Shown: positions 49,445 through 60,284, counted from the stretch's first letter. The stretch is DNA of 64,000 nt from Pseudomonas sp. M30-35 (GCF_002163625.1 NZ_CP020892.1:1798001-1862000), one strand, 5' to 3'. Notes: generated by a model from the sequence alone, not told the origin. Numbers and translations: made by a program.

Positions 49445-49608
49445 TAGGGTGTGACAACGCGAAGCTTGTCCACCGGAGGGCGCCCGAAATGTCTGCGTCG
49501 GTGATGGTGGAAGGATGAAGCGTCTTCCACCCTACGGTTATTCAGTGGAAGGGGTGAGCGTCTTGAATTGCTGCCGCGTAGGGTGTGACAAGGCGAAGCT
49601 TGTCCACC
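49445..49608 (+). repeat. Family A repeat, one full unit plus a partial unit
   Basis: The unit starts at 49445, and a second, partial head starts at 49579 (period 134 bp). It has the same two hairpins and linker as the 21215 array, with several substitutions and GGAGGGCGCCC in the linker. It lies between scpB and rluB in the gap of the co-directional block. Confidence 0.9.
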
Positions 49609-49748
49609 ATAAGCCAAACACAAGAAATGCCAGTCGGCAGAAATCCCACCATTATCTTTGCCGCTAGCTACTCTTTCAGCGGACGCGTATGATGCGCGCC
49701 CTCGACGAGATGTCGCCCCATCACAGAGAAACACCGGGAGGTGCCCAG

Positions 49749-50912
49749 ATGAGTGAAGAAATTGAACAAACTAGCCCTGCAGGCGAAAAACTGCAGAAAG
49801 TCTTGGCCCGCATGGGTTTGGCCTCACGTCGTGAGATCGAAACCTGGATCGGCGCAGGCCGTGTCAAGGTCAATGGCGTAGCTGCAAGCCTCGGTCAACG
49901 TGTTGACCTGCATGACGCAATTGCCCTCGATGGCAAGGTTATCAAGCGCGAAGAAGCAGCTGAAAACCTACGTCGTGTGATTATCTACAACAAGCCCGAC
50001 GGCGAGATTTGCACCCGTGACGACCCAGAAGGCCGTCCTACCGTATTCGACCGTTTGCCGCGTCCTAAAGAAGGTCGTTGGATCAATATTGGTCGTCTCG
50101 ACATCAATACCACCGGCTTGCTGATGTTCACCACCGACGGTGAATTGGCTAACCGCTTGATGCATCCTTCGTATCAGATGGACCGTGAGTACGCCGTGCG
50201 TGTGCGTGGTGAAGTCGACGAAGAGATGATCGAACGCTTGAAAGCGGGCGTGATGCTTGAAGATGGCCCGGCCAAGTTTACCGACATCAAGGAAGCGCCT
50301 GGCGGCGAAGGTTATAACCACTGGTATCACTGCGTGGTTATGGAAGGCCGTAATCGCGAAGTACGTCGTCTGTGGGAGTCGCAAGGTTTGGTCGTCAGCC
50401 GTTTGAAGCGCGTACGCTTCGGTCCGGTGTTTATGACCTCCGACCTGACCATGGGTCGCTGGCGTGAAATGGGTCAGCGCGAAGTCGATATTCTTAGTGA
50501 AGAAGTCGGCCTCAAGCCTGTTGCCCTGCCAGACATGAAAGAAAAAGCGCGCGATAAGCTTGATCGTCAGCAGCGCAAGTCGGCCAAGCCAGTCGGTCGT
50601 GGCGACCGTTCTGCGCGCACCTTGCGTCCAGCGCATGGTGGCCCAGCCGACGGTGATGCACGTTCCGGCCGCGGTTCGCGTGATCAGTCACGCGGCGGTG
50701 CTGGTAAAACGTCTGCCGTGGCTGAACGTCCAAGCGATGTGAGCAAGCAGCGTACTTCTGGCAAGCCTCGCCCTGAGCGCGCAGGTTCAGAGTCGCCTGA
50801 GCGTGGTGGGCGCAAGCCTGCAGGTGCTCCGGCCAAGCGTCGTGGTGCGCCAGCGGGTGATGGGCAGCGTCCAGGCTTCGGTCGTGGGCGTAAGCCTGAG
50901 CCAAAGGCATAA
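49749..50912 (+). CDS. rluB: RluB, 23S rRNA pseudouridine synthase
   Basis: This enzyme modifies U2605 of 23S rRNA. The 387-residue protein starts at the ATG at 49749, with GGGAGG 7 bases upstream; the 20 residues of the longer frame would be spurious. It has an S4 domain (about 15-75: KVLARMGLASRREIETWI) and the catalytic region with Asp in GRLDINTTGLLMF. An Arg/Lys/Gly/Pro-rich tail of about 130 residues follows the fold and may bind RNA. E. coli RluB (291 residues) has a shorter tail. RluB is preferred over RluE/RsuA by the long basic tail and locus. Confidence 0.88.
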   Translation: MSEEIEQTSPAGEKLQKVLARMGLASRREIETWIGAGRVKVNGVAASLGQRVDLHDAIALDGKVIKREEAAENLRRVIIYNKPDGEICTRDDPEGRPTVFDRLPRPKEGRWINIGRLDINTTGLLMFTTDGELANRLMHPSYQMDREYAVRVRGEVDEEMIERLKAGVMLEDGPAKFTDIKEAPGGEGYNHWYHCVVMEGRNREVRRLWESQGLVVSRLKRVRFGPVFMTSDLTMGRWREMGQREVDILSEEVGLKPVALPDMKEKARDKLDRQQRKSAKPVGRGDRSARTLRPAHGGPADGDARSGRGSRDQSRGGAGKTSAVAERPSDVSKQRTSGKPRPERAGSESPERGGRKPAGAPAKRRGAPAGDGQRPGFGRGRKPEPKA

Positions 50913-50942
50913 GCCTAAGCACTGCTCTACTTGCCCAAAAAT

Positions 50943-50971
50943 AAAAAGGGTCGCCTCGGGCGACCCTTTTT
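50943..50971 (+). terminator. Intrinsic terminator after rluB
   Basis: AAAAAGGGTCGC (50943-50954) and GCGACCCTTTTT (50960-50971) form a 12-bp stem with a CTCGG loop, with A/T-runs on both sides. It can terminate in both directions and so also serve the minus-strand GGDEF gene. Confidence 0.95.
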
Positions 50972-51008
50972 GTTTTCTGCTGAGTCCTGAAGCTAGCGGC
51001 GAGTTAGA

Positions 51009-51935
51009 TTAACCGGCCATATTCAGGCGGTTGCGGCCATCACGCTTCGACACGTATAGCGCGTTGTCGGCTCGGCGCAGCAGGCTTTCGTCAGATTCGC
51101 CGGGCTACAAGCTGGCGCCGCCGAGGCTGATCGACAGCCCAAGTGGCTGACCTTGGTTGACGTATTGCAGTTGCTCGACTGAATGGCGCAGGCGTTCGCC
51201 GACCATGATCGAGGCGTCGCGGCCAGTACCAGAAAGCAGCACCAGAAACTCCTCGCCACCGTAGCGGAAAATCATATCCACGTTACGCAATTGCATCTTG
51301 ATGGTGTTGGCTACGACTTTGAGTACTTCATCGCCAACGCTATGGCCGTGGTTGTCATTGATCTGCTTGAAGTGATCAAGGTCGACCATTAGCAGTGACA
51401 GCGGTTGCAGGCTGCGCCGAGCGAGATCCACCTCGCGGTGCAGCATCTGCTCCATTGCAATACGGTTGCCGGTGTTGGTCAGCGGGTCGCGTAGCGCATT
51501 CTGGATGGCAGTGCGATACAGCAGAGCATTACGCAGCGGGTAAAGCAGGCTACCAAGCAAGGCTTCTAGCTGATTTAGCTCAACTTCGCTGAAACGTAGT
51601 TTGCGCCGGAACACTAACTCACCAAGATACTCACCCTCATGACTGAGGCGGTAGCTGGCTGAATTACCTGCAGTTTCACCGAACTCCAGGTTCAAATCAC
51701 AGACGCTGTGCTGATAAGACAAGCCATCGAGGGCAATCAGGCGCTGAATTTCGCTGAAAAAAATATTCAGTGTGCGTTCAGTCTCAAGACTGGTCTGTAG
51801 CTGTAAATTCAGATGCTGGCGCAGTTGCGCAAGATTAAGCGGCTGCAGTGCTTGCTTGCGCTTGCTTGAATAACCGAGACGCTGCAGCTTGGCTGCATCG
51901 AAATCAATTGTATTGGTTGAGTTGGGGGGAACCAT
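51009..51935 (-). pseudogene. Diguanylate cyclase gene with in-frame amber codon
   Basis: The gene has an N-terminal domain without a recognisable fold (about 1-110) and a GGDEF domain (about 140 onward: DPLTNTGNRIAMEQML, DHFKQINDNHGHSVGDEVL and active site RYGGEEFLVLL). After codon 276 (GLSISLGGASL) a TAG (51105-51107) ends the frame. The next 31 codons continue in the same frame as PGESDESLLRRADNALYVSK and end NMAG-TAA at 51009-51011, exactly the expected end of a GGDEF domain. The restored length of 308 codons fits PAO1 PA3177, which as I recall is an active diguanylate cyclase of about that size. Truncation would remove the final helices, so an inactive enzyme is likely unless the codon is suppressed or is a sequencing error. 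Confidence 0.8.
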
Positions 51936-52138
51936 GAACGCTAAACCTCTGGCGCTAAGTGCGGCAATAATGGTTTAGAGCGATTTCCGTGCCAGCTGTT
52001 TCGTTTCAATAAAAAAATATGTGAAGTCAGTCACTTACAGCTGTCGGATGGCGGCGGCGTGAGAGTGATGACAAAAGACCGGCGAGCTGTTGCCGGCCGG
52101 CTGCCAAAAAGCTGGCATTGTTTTGCCACTATCGAGCG

Positions 52139-52879
52139 TTACTGAGCGTCAAATGCCTGGCCGCTTACGCCTGTGCTGTCTGGGCCCATCAGGTACAGGT
52201 ATACGGGCATGATGTCGGCTGGCGTCGGGTTGTTGTCCGGGTTTTCGCCTGGATAAGCCTGGGCGCGCATGTCGGTGCGGGTTGCGCCTGGGTTGATGCT
52301 GTTGGCGCGCACTGGGGCGACATCTTCCAGTTCGTCTGCCAGTGTCTGCATAAAACCTTCGGTCGCAAATTTCGACACACCGTAAGCGCCCCAGTAAGCA
52401 CGGCCTTTGCGGCCAACGCTGCTTGAGGTGAATACCACGGAGGCGTCGTTTGAGAGCTTCAGTAATGGCAGCAGGGTGCTGGTGAGCATAAACATGGCGT
52501 TGACGTTTACTTGCATGACACGCATGAAGTTCTCGCCAGACAACTGCTCGACCGGGGTGCGTGGGCCAATGATTGAGGCGTTGTGCAGCAGGCCATCGAT
52601 TTTGCCGAATTCACTTTCAACCATTGCCGCCAATTCATCGTACTGGTGCGGCAGAGCAGTTTCCAGATTGAAAGGAATCACCGCTGGTTGTGGATGACCG
52701 GCAGCTTCGATTTCATCGTAGACCGCGCTCAGGTTGCTTTCAGTCTTACCCAGCAATAGCACTGTTGCGCCATGTGCGGCAAAGGTTTTGGCTGCAGCTG
52801 CGCCAATGCCACGGCCTGCGCCGGTGACTAAGATAACGCGGCCGTTGAGGAGGTCGGGACGGGCGGTGTAATCGAACAT
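52139..52879 (-). CDS. yciK: YciK-like short-chain dehydrogenase
   Basis: The 246-residue SDR has the cofactor motif TGAGRGIG (about 19-26), NAS in LLHNASI and the YxxxK pair in AYWGAYGVSKFA. It shows the general SDR fold with NAD(P) binding. The YciK branch is annotated as a putative oxidoreductase, with no firm substrate. It is located in the run with mupP and ubiG on the minus strand, the order PA3173-PA3171 in PAO1 as I recall. It starts 105 bp after the mupP stop. Confidence 0.85.
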   Translation of the reverse strand: MFDYTARPDLLNGRVILVTGAGRGIGAAAAKTFAAHGATVLLLGKTESNLSAVYDEIEAAGHPQPAVIPFNLETALPHQYDELAAMVESEFGKIDGLLHNASIIGPRTPVEQLSGENFMRVMQVNVNAMFMLTSTLLPLLKLSNDASVVFTSSSVGRKGRAYWGAYGVSKFATEGFMQTLADELEDVAPVRANSINPGATRTDMRAQAYPGENPDNNPTPADIMPVYLYLMGPDSTGVSGQAFDAQ

Positions 52880-52984
52880 GACTCGGTCTCACTTGCTAGG
52901 GGCTGGCGAGGCTGCGCCAGTCGCCAGTTTCAATGGTTTCGCACAAGCCTGCGAACATGTTTATGGCGCAGGTCGGCAGAGGTT

Positions 52985-53659
52985 TCAGCAGCAGCACAGT
53001 GCGTTGTCCAGCACTGAGCGTAGTTGCAATGGATGGTCGACGACGACGTCGGCGCCCCAATTGCGTGGGTTGTCTTCAGGGTGAATATAGCCGTAGGTGA
53101 CCGCGGCTGTTTTGGTTCCGGCTGCACGGCCAGACTCAATGTCACGCAGGTCATCGCCAACAAATAAAACGCTGGCTGGGTCCAGGCCCAACGTTTTGCA
53201 GGCGAGAATCATTGGCTCAGGATCAGGTTTGCTGTTTTTGACATGATCTGGGCAGATCAATATGGCTGAGCGTTTGGCCAAGCCCAGTTGCTGCATGATT
53301 GGCTCGGCGAAGCGCAGGGGTTTGTTAGTCACCACGCCCCAGATCAGCTTGGCCTGCTCAATGTCAGCGAGCAGCTCGTTGATCCCGTCAAACGGTCGGG
53401 TCAGTACTGCGCAGTGGCTTTGATAGCGCTCGAGAAACTCAAGGCGCAGTGGTTCGAACTCAGACGCTTGCGGGTCCAGGCTAAAAGTGGCCGAAACCAT
53501 GGCGCGGGCGCCGCCTGAAACTTGGTCGCGGATCAGTTTTTCAGCAATCGGCTCAAGCCCGCGCTCAATGCGCATGGCTTGGCAGATCGCAATAAAGTCG
53601 GGGGCACTGTCGAGCAGCGTGCCATCCATGTCGAAAAGTACTGCACGCAGTCGCATCAT
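52985..53659 (-). CDS. mupP: MupP, N-acetylmuramate 6-phosphate phosphatase (HAD)
   Basis: The 224-residue HAD phosphatase has the nucleophile motif [13 protein letters not shown] (9-21), a cap domain, [10 protein letters not shown] (motif III Lys) and [16 protein letters not shown] (motif IV). In Pseudomonas the gene beside ubiG encodes MupP, which dephosphorylates MurNAc-6-P in the peptidoglycan recycling route that bypasses de novo UDP-MurNAc synthesis and affects AmpC induction and fosfomycin sensitivity. Phosphoglycolate phosphatase (Gph) is the other common annotation. Context favours MupP. The first ATG codons overlap the ubiG stop as ATGATGA. Confidence 0.8.
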   Translation of the reverse strand: MMRLRAVLFDMDGTLLDSAPDFIAICQAMRIERGLEPIAEKLIRDQVSGGARAMVSATFSLDPQASEFEPLRLEFLERYQSHCAVLTRPFDGINELLADIEQAKLIWGVVTNKPLRFAEPIMQQLGLAKRSAILICPDHVKNSKPDPEPMILACKTLGLDPASVLFVGDDLRDIESGRAAGTKTAAVTYGYIHPEDNPRNWGADVVVDHPLQLRSVLDNALCCC

Positions 53660-54354
53660 TGCTCCTTGAGCGTTTGGATCATGTAGTTGACGTCTACATC
53701 GGCTGACAGCTTGTAGTGCTTGGTCAGCGGGTTGTAGGTCAAACCGATGATGTCTTTGACTTCGAGTCCCGTCGCGCGGCTCCAGCTGCCCAGTTCGGAT
53801 GGGCGGATGAATTTCTTGAATTCATGGGTGCCGCGTGGCAACAGGCGCAACAGGTATTCCGCGCCGATTACGGCAAACATATACGCCTTCGGGTTGCGGT
53901 TGATGGTCGAGAAAAACACTTGGCCGCCCGGTTTAACCATGCGGTAGCAGGCGCGGATGATCGAGGCAGGATCAGGCACGTGCTCAAGCATCTCGAGGCA
54001 GGTTACGACATCGAATTGCTCGGGCATTTCTTCGGCGAGGTCTTCAGCGGTGATCTGCCGGTATTCAACGGATACCCCGGATTCCAGCTGGTGCAGCTGT
54101 GCAACCGCTAACGGCGCTTCACCCATGTCGATACCGGTCACGGTCGCGCCGCGCTGGGCCATGGATTCACTAAGAATGCCGCCGCCGCAGCCTACGTCGA
54201 GCACTTTTTTGCCTGCCAGACCGACGCGCTCATCAATCCAGTTAACCCGCAGTGGGTTGATTTCATGCAGCGGTTTGAACTCGCTTTCACGGTCCCACCA
54301 GCGGTGGGCAAGGGCTTCAAACTTGGCAATTTCAGCTGGGTCGACGTTGCTCAT
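53656..54354 (-). CDS. ubiG: UbiG, ubiquinone O-methyltransferase
   Basis: The 232-residue SAM-dependent methyltransferase acts at two O-methylation steps of ubiquinone synthesis. The SAM motif is [16 protein letters not shown] (about 50-65), with GIDMGEAPL and the membrane-facing segment [20 protein letters not shown]-terminal [29 protein letters not shown], in parts, is the family start. It overlaps mupP by 4 bp. Upstream lies MITE copy 3. Confidence 0.95.
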   Translation of the reverse strand: MSNVDPAEIAKFEALAHRWWDRESEFKPLHEINPLRVNWIDERVGLAGKKVLDVGCGGGILSESMAQRGATVTGIDMGEAPLAVAQLHQLESGVSVEYRQITAEDLAEEMPEQFDVVTCLEMLEHVPDPASIIRACYRMVKPGGQVFFSTINRNPKAYMFAVIGAEYLLRLLPRGTHEFKKFIRPSELGSWSRATGLEVKDIIGLTYNPLTKHYKLSADVDVNYMIQTLKEQ

Positions 54355-54512
54355 GAGCTGTTCCTGATTAAATCTGCAAAGGGTGCCTGCATGGCTTCCT
54401 ATAGCAATGGTGCCATTTTCACGCCTGTTAGTGGGCGCTTGTCAGCAGGCCAGTGTATGTCAGTTTGTCGCAGCGGCTGGCATATATGTGTAGCCGCTTC
54501 TATATATCGTTA

Positions 54513-54671
54513 AAGAACCTCTGAAAAAGGTAGCGAGCGACGATACTACAAGGCAAAAAATATGCGAAAAAGCGGCCGGGGTCGCGCTCGACTTTAGTGG
54601 CCTAAATGAGCATTTTGAGCAGTTTTTTAACGCCGTAATATCGAGCGCAGTAGTTTTTCAGAGGCTTCTTA
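54513..54671 (+). mobile_element. MITE-like element, family B copy 3
   Basis: The 159-bp copy has longer recognisable ends: AAGAACCTCTGAAAAA on the left and TTTTTCAGAGGCTTCTT on the right, inverted with one indel. It retains the GGCCGGGGTCGCG region where copy 1 has its hairpin. The last three bases are the stop codon of mtaD. Confidence 0.9.
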
Positions 54672-55991
54672 GGCCTTTGCTCCAATCTTGGCGCCCCACG
54701 CTCGGGTGTTGGCGATAATTTGAGCTTCATCCATACGTGTCAGTTTGCCGTTATCCAGCAACTGCTTGCCACCGACCCAGACATGGGCAACACAGGCGCG
54801 GCTGCTGGCATAGATAAGTTGCGAGACCGGGTCGTACACCGGTTGTTGAGCCAGGCCGGACAGGTTGAATGCGCAAATATCAGCTGCTTTGCCGACTTCC
54901 AGTGAGCCAACCTCTGCCTCAATGCCCAGAGCGCGAGCGCCATTCAGGGTAGCCATGCGCAGTGCGCGGTGGGCATCCAGCGCCGTGGCCGAGCCTGCGA
55001 CTGCTTTGGCCAGTAGCGCGGCAGTGCGCGTCTCGCCCAGCAGATCAAGGTTATTATTGCTGGCTGCGCCGTCAGTGCCGATGGCAACGTTGACGCCTGC
55101 ATTCCACAGCTTCTCAACCGGGCAAAAGCCGCTGGCGAGTTTGAGGTTCGATTCCGGGCAATGAATAACACTGGTGTTACTGGCGACTAACAGTTCGAGG
55201 TCGTCGTCATCAATCTGGGTCATATGCACGGCTTGAAAGCGTGGCCCCAGGAGGCCAAGGCGGGCCAGTCGTGCGAGCGGGCGTTCGCCCTGCAACTCCA
55301 TGCTTTGCTGAACTTCAAATGCAGTCTCGTGGACGTGCATGTGAATACCTGCTTCGAGTTCTTCAGCGAGTACATTGATGTTGCTCAGCTTGTCGTCGCT
55401 AACGGTGTACGGGGCGTGCGGGCCAAAGGCGATCTTGATCCGTGGGTGATGCTTGAGATCGCTAAATAGCTCAAGGCCCTTGTGCAGGGCTTCAGCCGCA
55501 TCACGGGCGCCGGGAATCGGAAAGTCGAGTACCGGGATAGTGATTTGTGCGCGGATACCGCTACTGTGGACCTGCTGGCTGGCAATTTCGGGGAAAAAGT
55601 ACATGTCCGAGAAACAGGTGATGCCGCCTTTGAGCTGCTCGGCAATCGCCAGTTCGGTGCCATCTTTGATGAATTGTTCGTTCACCCATTTGGCTTCAGC
55701 AGGCCAGATGTGCTGTTGCAGCCAGGTCATCAGCGGTAAATCATCCGCTAACCCGCGAAACAGCGTCATTGCAGCATGGCCATGGGCGTTGATCAGGCCT
55801 GGGGTGATGATGTGGTCGGGCAGTTCGCGAATTTCCAGTGCGGCTTGTTTAAGCGCCTGCTCGCGTGGAGCAATCATCACGATTTGGCCGTCGCGAATAC
55901 CCAGCCCGTGGTCGCGCAACACGACACCAGCCGGTTCAACAGGGACCAGCCAGGTGGGGAGCAGGATAAGGTCGAGTGGGGCTTCGGACAT
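54669..55991 (-). CDS. mtaD: 5-methylthioadenosine deaminase (TRZ/ATZ amidohydrolase)
   Basis: The 440-residue amidohydrolase-fold hydrolase has a Zn pair in [11 protein letters not shown] (H70, H72), further His in HMHVHET and the Asp in [13 protein letters not shown]. In P. aeruginosa the gene next to mtnA encodes MTA deaminase, the first step of an unusual pathway: MTA to methylthioinosine, then phosphorolysis to MTR-1-P, which MtnA isomerises. S-adenosylhomocysteine deaminase activity is a possible extra. The stop codon lies within MITE copy 3. Divergent from mtnA. Confidence 0.87.
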   Translation of the reverse strand: MSEAPLDLILLPTWLVPVEPAGVVLRDHGLGIRDGQIVMIAPREQALKQAALEIRELPDHIITPGLINAHGHAAMTLFRGLADDLPLMTWLQQHIWPAEAKWVNEQFIKDGTELAIAEQLKGGITCFSDMYFFPEIASQQVHSSGIRAQITIPVLDFPIPGARDAAEALHKGLELFSDLKHHPRIKIAFGPHAPYTVSDDKLSNINVLAEELEAGIHMHVHETAFEVQQSMELQGERPLARLARLGLLGPRFQAVHMTQIDDDDLELLVASNTSVIHCPESNLKLASGFCPVEKLWNAGVNVAIGTDGAASNNNLDLLGETRTAALLAKAVAGSATALDAHRALRMATLNGARALGIEAEVGSLEVGKAADICAFNLSGLAQQPVYDPVSQLIYASSRACVAHVWVGGKQLLDNGKLTRMDEAQIIANTRAWGAKIGAKA

Positions 55992-56170
55992 TTATAGGGG
56001 CCTTTGCATAGTTGACCGGCGATTCTATAGTGGAACGCCGCGCGCATGAAGTCGAAAGGACTGCAAACACAGTCTTAATCGGTGATTTTGAGATTTTGCA
56101 GCAACTAGGGTTACAGGCCGGCGAGCGCTTGGGCGTATACTCAGCGGCTTTGTTTTACGAGGGCAGGTCG

Positions 56171-57247
56171 ATGCGCGAGCAGTTGTTAGCAGCAGAAAAG
56201 GTCAAAGCTATTGAGTGGCGTGATGGCCGTCTTTATCTGCTGGATCAGCGCGTGCTTCCTTTCGAAGAGCTGTGGCTTGCTTATGAAAATGCCGCAGAAG
56301 TAGCTTTGGCAATCAAATCAATGGTGGTGCGCGGTGCGCCGGCCATCGGTATCAGCGCGGCTTACGGCGTGGTGCTGGGCGCTCGTCAACGTATCAAGGA
56401 AGGCGGCGACTGGCGTACAGCGCTTGAAGCTGACTTCCAGGTGTTGGCAGATTCGAGGCCCACTGCGGTTAACCTGTTCTGGGCGCTGAACCGCATGCGC
56501 GACCGCTTGGCACGGATCAAGCCGGAAGACGATGCGTTGGCGGTGCTGGAGACTGAGGCGCTGGGTATCCACGAGAGCGATCGCGAAGCCAATCTGACCA
56601 TGGCCCAGCTCGGTGTCGACTTGATCCGTAAGCATCAAGGCAACCTGCAAAACCTGTTAACCCATTGCAATACCGGCGCCTTGGCGACTGGCGGTTTTGG
56701 CACTGCGTTGGGGGTGATTCGTGCGGCTTATCTTGATGGTCTGGTTGAGCGGGTATACGCCGATGAAACACGGCCATGGCTGCAAGGCTCGCGGCTGACC
56801 GCCTGGGAACTGGCTAACGAAGGCATTCCCGTTAGCCTCAATGCTGACTCAGCCGCGGCCCACTTGATGAAAACCCGCGGCATTACCTGGGTCATTGTTG
56901 GTGCCGATCGGATTACTGCAAATGGTGATGTCGCCAATAAAATTGGCACCTACCAGCTCGCGGTCAACGCCATGCACCACGGTGTGCGCTTTATGGTGGT
57001 GGCGCCGAGTTCGACTATTGATATGGATCTGGAAAGCGGCGAAGACATTCCGATCGAAGAGCGTGACGGCAGTGAGCTTCTCGAAGTCGGTGGCCACCGA
57101 GTGGCTGCCGGGGTCGATGCAGTTAACCCGGTATTCGATGTGACGCCCGCTGACTTGATCGACTTCATCGTCACCGAAAAGGGTGTGGTCGAGCGTCCAG
57201 ATCTGGCCAAGATGACTCAGTTGATGTGCCGCAAGCGCCTTCACTAA
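56171..57247 (+). CDS. mtnA: MtnA, methylthioribose-1-phosphate isomerase
   Basis: This methionine salvage enzyme converts MTR-1-P to methylthioribulose-1-P. The ATG at 56171 ([11 protein letters not shown]) gives 358 residues, the family length. Signatures [13 protein letters not shown] (about 51-63), [15 protein letters not shown] (about 164-178), [17 protein letters not shown] and [10 protein letters not shown] are intact. It is divergent from mtaD, its functional partner. A phosphorylase for methylthioinosine is not encoded here. Upstream in-frame starts (56012) would add 53 unrelated residues. GAGGGCAGG precedes the ATG. Confidence 0.93.
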   Translation: MREQLLAAEKVKAIEWRDGRLYLLDQRVLPFEELWLAYENAAEVALAIKSMVVRGAPAIGISAAYGVVLGARQRIKEGGDWRTALEADFQVLADSRPTAVNLFWALNRMRDRLARIKPEDDALAVLETEALGIHESDREANLTMAQLGVDLIRKHQGNLQNLLTHCNTGALATGGFGTALGVIRAAYLDGLVERVYADETRPWLQGSRLTAWELANEGIPVSLNADSAAAHLMKTRGITWVIVGADRITANGDVANKIGTYQLAVNAMHHGVRFMVVAPSSTIDMDLESGEDIPIEERDGSELLEVGGHRVAAGVDAVNPVFDVTPADLIDFIVTEKGVVERPDLAKMTQLMCRKRLH

Positions 57248-57579
57248 GTTGAGCGTGTTAATGATGTTCAGCTTGCATTTGCGCGGTGCCTGCCGGGTGA
57301 GGCTGTTGAGGAATAAATCGGCTTGTACGGCCTCTCAGTGCGTCACAGGGCTATTCAGTGGTTTTGCTGGTCGGTTTTAGGGTAGGTGAAAAGCGCTGCA
57401 TGTGGTAACCTCCGGCAGTTATCAGGGCAACTGCTTAGGGTTGCCTCAACTGCGTATATCCATGGCATAACTTATTGATTTGTCGTGAGTCGTTGTCGAC
57501 TTGATGTTACAGCGACAGGCTTCGCCTCGTTCACAACGGATGGAGCGGAGTTTCACCAGAAAAAGGAACCAGGCTACTC
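57248..57579. other. gyrA leader and promoter region
   Basis: There is no gene in these 332 bp. GGCAAC (57426-57431) and GTTGCC (57440-57445) form a 6-bp inverted repeat. The leader before gyrA ends with AAAAAGGA (57559-57566), a good ribosome site. gyrA is often controlled by supercoiling, but I cannot point to a definite -10/-35 pair. Confidence 0.55.
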
Positions 57580-60249
57580 ATGGGCGAACTGGCCAAAGAA
57601 ATCCTCCCGGTCAATATCGAAGACGAACTCAAGCAGTCCTACCTCGATTACGCGATGAGCGTAATTGTCGGTCGTGCACTGCCGGATGCGCGCGATGGCT
57701 TGAAGCCCGTGCACCGTCGCGTGTTGTACGCGATGAGCGAGCTGGGTAATGACTGGAACAAGGCGTACAAGAAGTCGGCTCGTGTCGTTGGTGACGTGAT
57801 CGGTAAATATCACCCACACGGTGATACTGCGGTCTACGACACCATCGTCCGTATGGCTCAGCCATTCTCATTACGCTACCTGCTGGTAGATGGTCAGGGT
57901 AACTTCGGTTCGGTTGACGGCGATAACGCCGCTGCCATGCGATACACCGAAGTACGTATGACCAAGCTGGCCCATGAGCTGCTGGCTGACTTGCATAAAG
58001 AAACTGTGGATTGGGTGCCTAACTACGACGGCACTGAAATTATCCCAGCGGTCATGCCGACCAAGGTTCCTAACCTGCTGATCAACGGCTCCAGCGGTAT
58101 CGCTGTGGGCATGGCGACCAATATTCCGCCACATAACCTGACCGAGGTTATTAATGGCTGCTTGGCGCTGATCGAAAACCCGGAGCTGAGCATCGATGAC
58201 TTGATGCAGTACATCCCGGGCCCGGATTTCCCAACCGCCGCTATCATTAACGGTCGCGCCGGTATCATCGAAGCCTATCGCACCGGTCGCGGGCGCATCT
58301 ATATGCGTGCCCGTGCTGAGATCGAGGACATTGATAAGGTTGGCGGCCGCCAGCAAATCATCGTCACCGAACTGCCTTACCAGCTGAACAAAGCGCGTTT
58401 GATCGAGAAGATCGCCGAGCTGGTTAAAGAGAAGAAGCTTGAAGGCATCACCGAGCTGCGCGATGAGTCTGACAAAGACGGCATGCGCATTGTTATCGAA
58501 TTGCGTCGTGGTGAAGTGCCGGAGGTCATTCTTAATAACCTCTACGCGCAGACCCAGATGCAAGGTGTGTTCGGTATCAACGTGGTTGCTTTGATCGACG
58601 GCCAGCCTAAGGTTCTTAACCTTAAGGACATGCTCGAAGTCTTCATCCTGCACCGCCGCGAAGTCGTTACCCGTCGCACGGTGTTTGAACTGCGCAAAGC
58701 CCGTGAGCGTGGCCATATTCTTGAAGGCCAAGCGGTTGCCCTGTCGAACATCGACCCGGTTATTGCCTTGATCAAAGCCTCGCCGACCTCGGCTGAAGCT
58801 AAAGAAGCCCTGATTGCCAAGGCCTGGGAATCCAGCGCCGTGCAGAGCATGGTTGAGCGCGCAGGCGCTGACTCGTGCCGCCCAGACAATCTGGACCCGC
58901 AATATGGTCTGCGTGACGGTAAGTATTACCTGTCGCCAGAACAGGCTCAGGCCATTCTTGACCTGCGTTTACACCGTCTGACCGGTCTTGAGCACGAAAA
59001 ACTGCTGGCTGAATACCAAGAGATCCTGGCGCAGATTGGCGAGTTGATCCGCATCCTTACCAGCGCTGAGCGCTTGATGGAAGTGATCACCGAAGAGCTT
59101 GAAGGTATCAAGGCTGAGTTTGGTGATGCTCGTCGCACTGAAATCCTCGACAACCGTCTCGATCTGACGCTGGCTGACCTGATCACCGAAGAAGACCGTG
59201 TGGTGACCATTTCTCACACCGGTTATGCCAAGTCTCAACCACTGGCTGCGTACCAAGCGCAACGTCGTGGTGGTAAAGGCAAGTCGGCGACCGGGGTCAA
59301 GGATGAGGATTACATTTCTCACCTGCTGGTTGCCAACAGCCACACCACGCTGCTGCTGTTCTCCAGCCGTGGCAAGGTTTACTGGCTGAAGACCTATGAA
59401 ATTCCGGAAGCCTCGCGTGCTGCGCGCGGCCGTCCATTGGTTAACCTGTTGCCGCTGGATGAGGGTGAATACATCACCACCATGTTGCCGGTTGATGAGT
59501 ACACCGAAGGTCACTTCATCTTTATGGCTACCGCTGGCGGTACTGTGAAGAAGACGCCGCTGGAGCAATTCAGCCGTCAGCGTAGCGTTGGTTTGATTGC
59601 CCTCGACCTGGACGAAGGCGACACCCTGATTTCTGCCTCGATCACCGATGGTAGCCGTGAGGTGATGTTGTTCTCCGACGGCGGCAAGGTGACACGCTTT
59701 AAAGAGAGTGATGTGCGCGCCATGGGCCGTACCGCTCGCGGTGTTCGCGGTATGCGTTTGGCTGAAGGCCAGAAGCTGATCTCGATGTTGATTCCAGAAG
59801 AGGGCAGCCAGATTCTGACCGCCTCGCAGCGCGGCTACGGCAAGCGTACTGAAATCAGCGAGTTCCCAGAGTACAAGCGTGGCGGTCAGGGCGTAATCGC
59901 CATGGTCAGCAACGAGCGTAACGGTAAGTTGGTTGGCGCGGTTCAGGTACTTGATGGTGAGGAAATCATGCTGATTTCTGACCAGGGCACACTGGTGCGT
60001 ACGCGTGTCGGTGAGGTCTCAAGTCTGGGACGTAATACTCAGGGCGTGACCCTGATTCGCCTGGCCAAGGACGAGAAGCTGGTCGGTCTGCAACGTGTTC
60101 AAGAACCTTCTATTGAAGAAGAATACGATGAGAATGGCGAGCTGATCGTCAATGAAGAGATTGAAGGTGAACTTGCAGAGTTGGCGCCAGAAGATGGCGC
60201 TGAACCTGAAGCACCTGCTGCGGGTGAAAACCCCGCAGATCCAGAGTAA
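57580..60249 (+). CDS. gyrA: DNA gyrase subunit A
   Basis: This type II topoisomerase A subunit of 889 residues has a winged-helix breakage domain with catalytic Y122 (AAMRYTE) and six C-terminal beta-pinwheel blades carrying the GyrA-box region QRRGGKG (about 565-571). It ends in an acidic tail ([18 protein letters not shown]). The quinolone-determining residues are wild type: T83 and D87 in HGDTAVYD. It is slightly shorter than PAO1 GyrA (923), mainly in the tail. Followed by a terminator and then serC. Conserved Pseudomonas order gyrA-serC-pheA. Confidence 0.98.
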   Translation: MGELAKEILPVNIEDELKQSYLDYAMSVIVGRALPDARDGLKPVHRRVLYAMSELGNDWNKAYKKSARVVGDVIGKYHPHGDTAVYDTIVRMAQPFSLRYLLVDGQGNFGSVDGDNAAAMRYTEVRMTKLAHELLADLHKETVDWVPNYDGTEIIPAVMPTKVPNLLINGSSGIAVGMATNIPPHNLTEVINGCLALIENPELSIDDLMQYIPGPDFPTAAIINGRAGIIEAYRTGRGRIYMRARAEIEDIDKVGGRQQIIVTELPYQLNKARLIEKIAELVKEKKLEGITELRDESDKDGMRIVIELRRGEVPEVILNNLYAQTQMQGVFGINVVALIDGQPKVLNLKDMLEVFILHRREVVTRRTVFELRKARERGHILEGQAVALSNIDPVIALIKASPTSAEAKEALIAKAWESSAVQSMVERAGADSCRPDNLDPQYGLRDGKYYLSPEQAQAILDLRLHRLTGLEHEKLLAEYQEILAQIGELIRILTSAERLMEVITEELEGIKAEFGDARRTEILDNRLDLTLADLITEEDRVVTISHTGYAKSQPLAAYQAQRRGGKGKSATGVKDEDYISHLLVANSHTTLLLFSSRGKVYWLKTYEIPEASRAARGRPLVNLLPLDEGEYITTMLPVDEYTEGHFIFMATAGGTVKKTPLEQFSRQRSVGLIALDLDEGDTLISASITDGSREVMLFSDGGKVTRFKESDVRAMGRTARGVRGMRLAEGQKLISMLIPEEGSQILTASQRGYGKRTEISEFPEYKRGGQGVIAMVSNERNGKLVGAVQVLDGEEIMLISDQGTLVRTRVGEVSSLGRNTQGVTLIRLAKDEKLVGLQRVQEPSIEEEYDENGELIVNEEIEGELAELAPEDGAEPEAPAAGENPADPE

Positions 60250-60255
60250 TCCACG

Positions 60256-60284
60256 CAACAAGCCTGCTTCGGCAGGCTTTGTTG
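60256..60284 (+). terminator. Terminator after gyrA
   Basis: AAGCCTGC (60260-60267) and GCAGGCTT (60272-60279) form an 8-bp stem with a TTCG tetraloop, extended by AACA/TGTTG pairing outside. The T-run is short (TTTG), so some readthrough into serC is likely. Confidence 0.75.

Noticed and set aside
51023..51259. Alternative frame at the broken end of the GGDEF gene considered as a frameshift continuation
   Set aside because: The GGDEF sequence continues in the original frame after the TAG; the other frame gives Cys-rich noise.
57871..58902. Long open frame (343 codons) antisense to gyrA
   Set aside because: It lies fully inside gyrA, which is unmistakable; long antisense frames are expected from GC-biased third positions.
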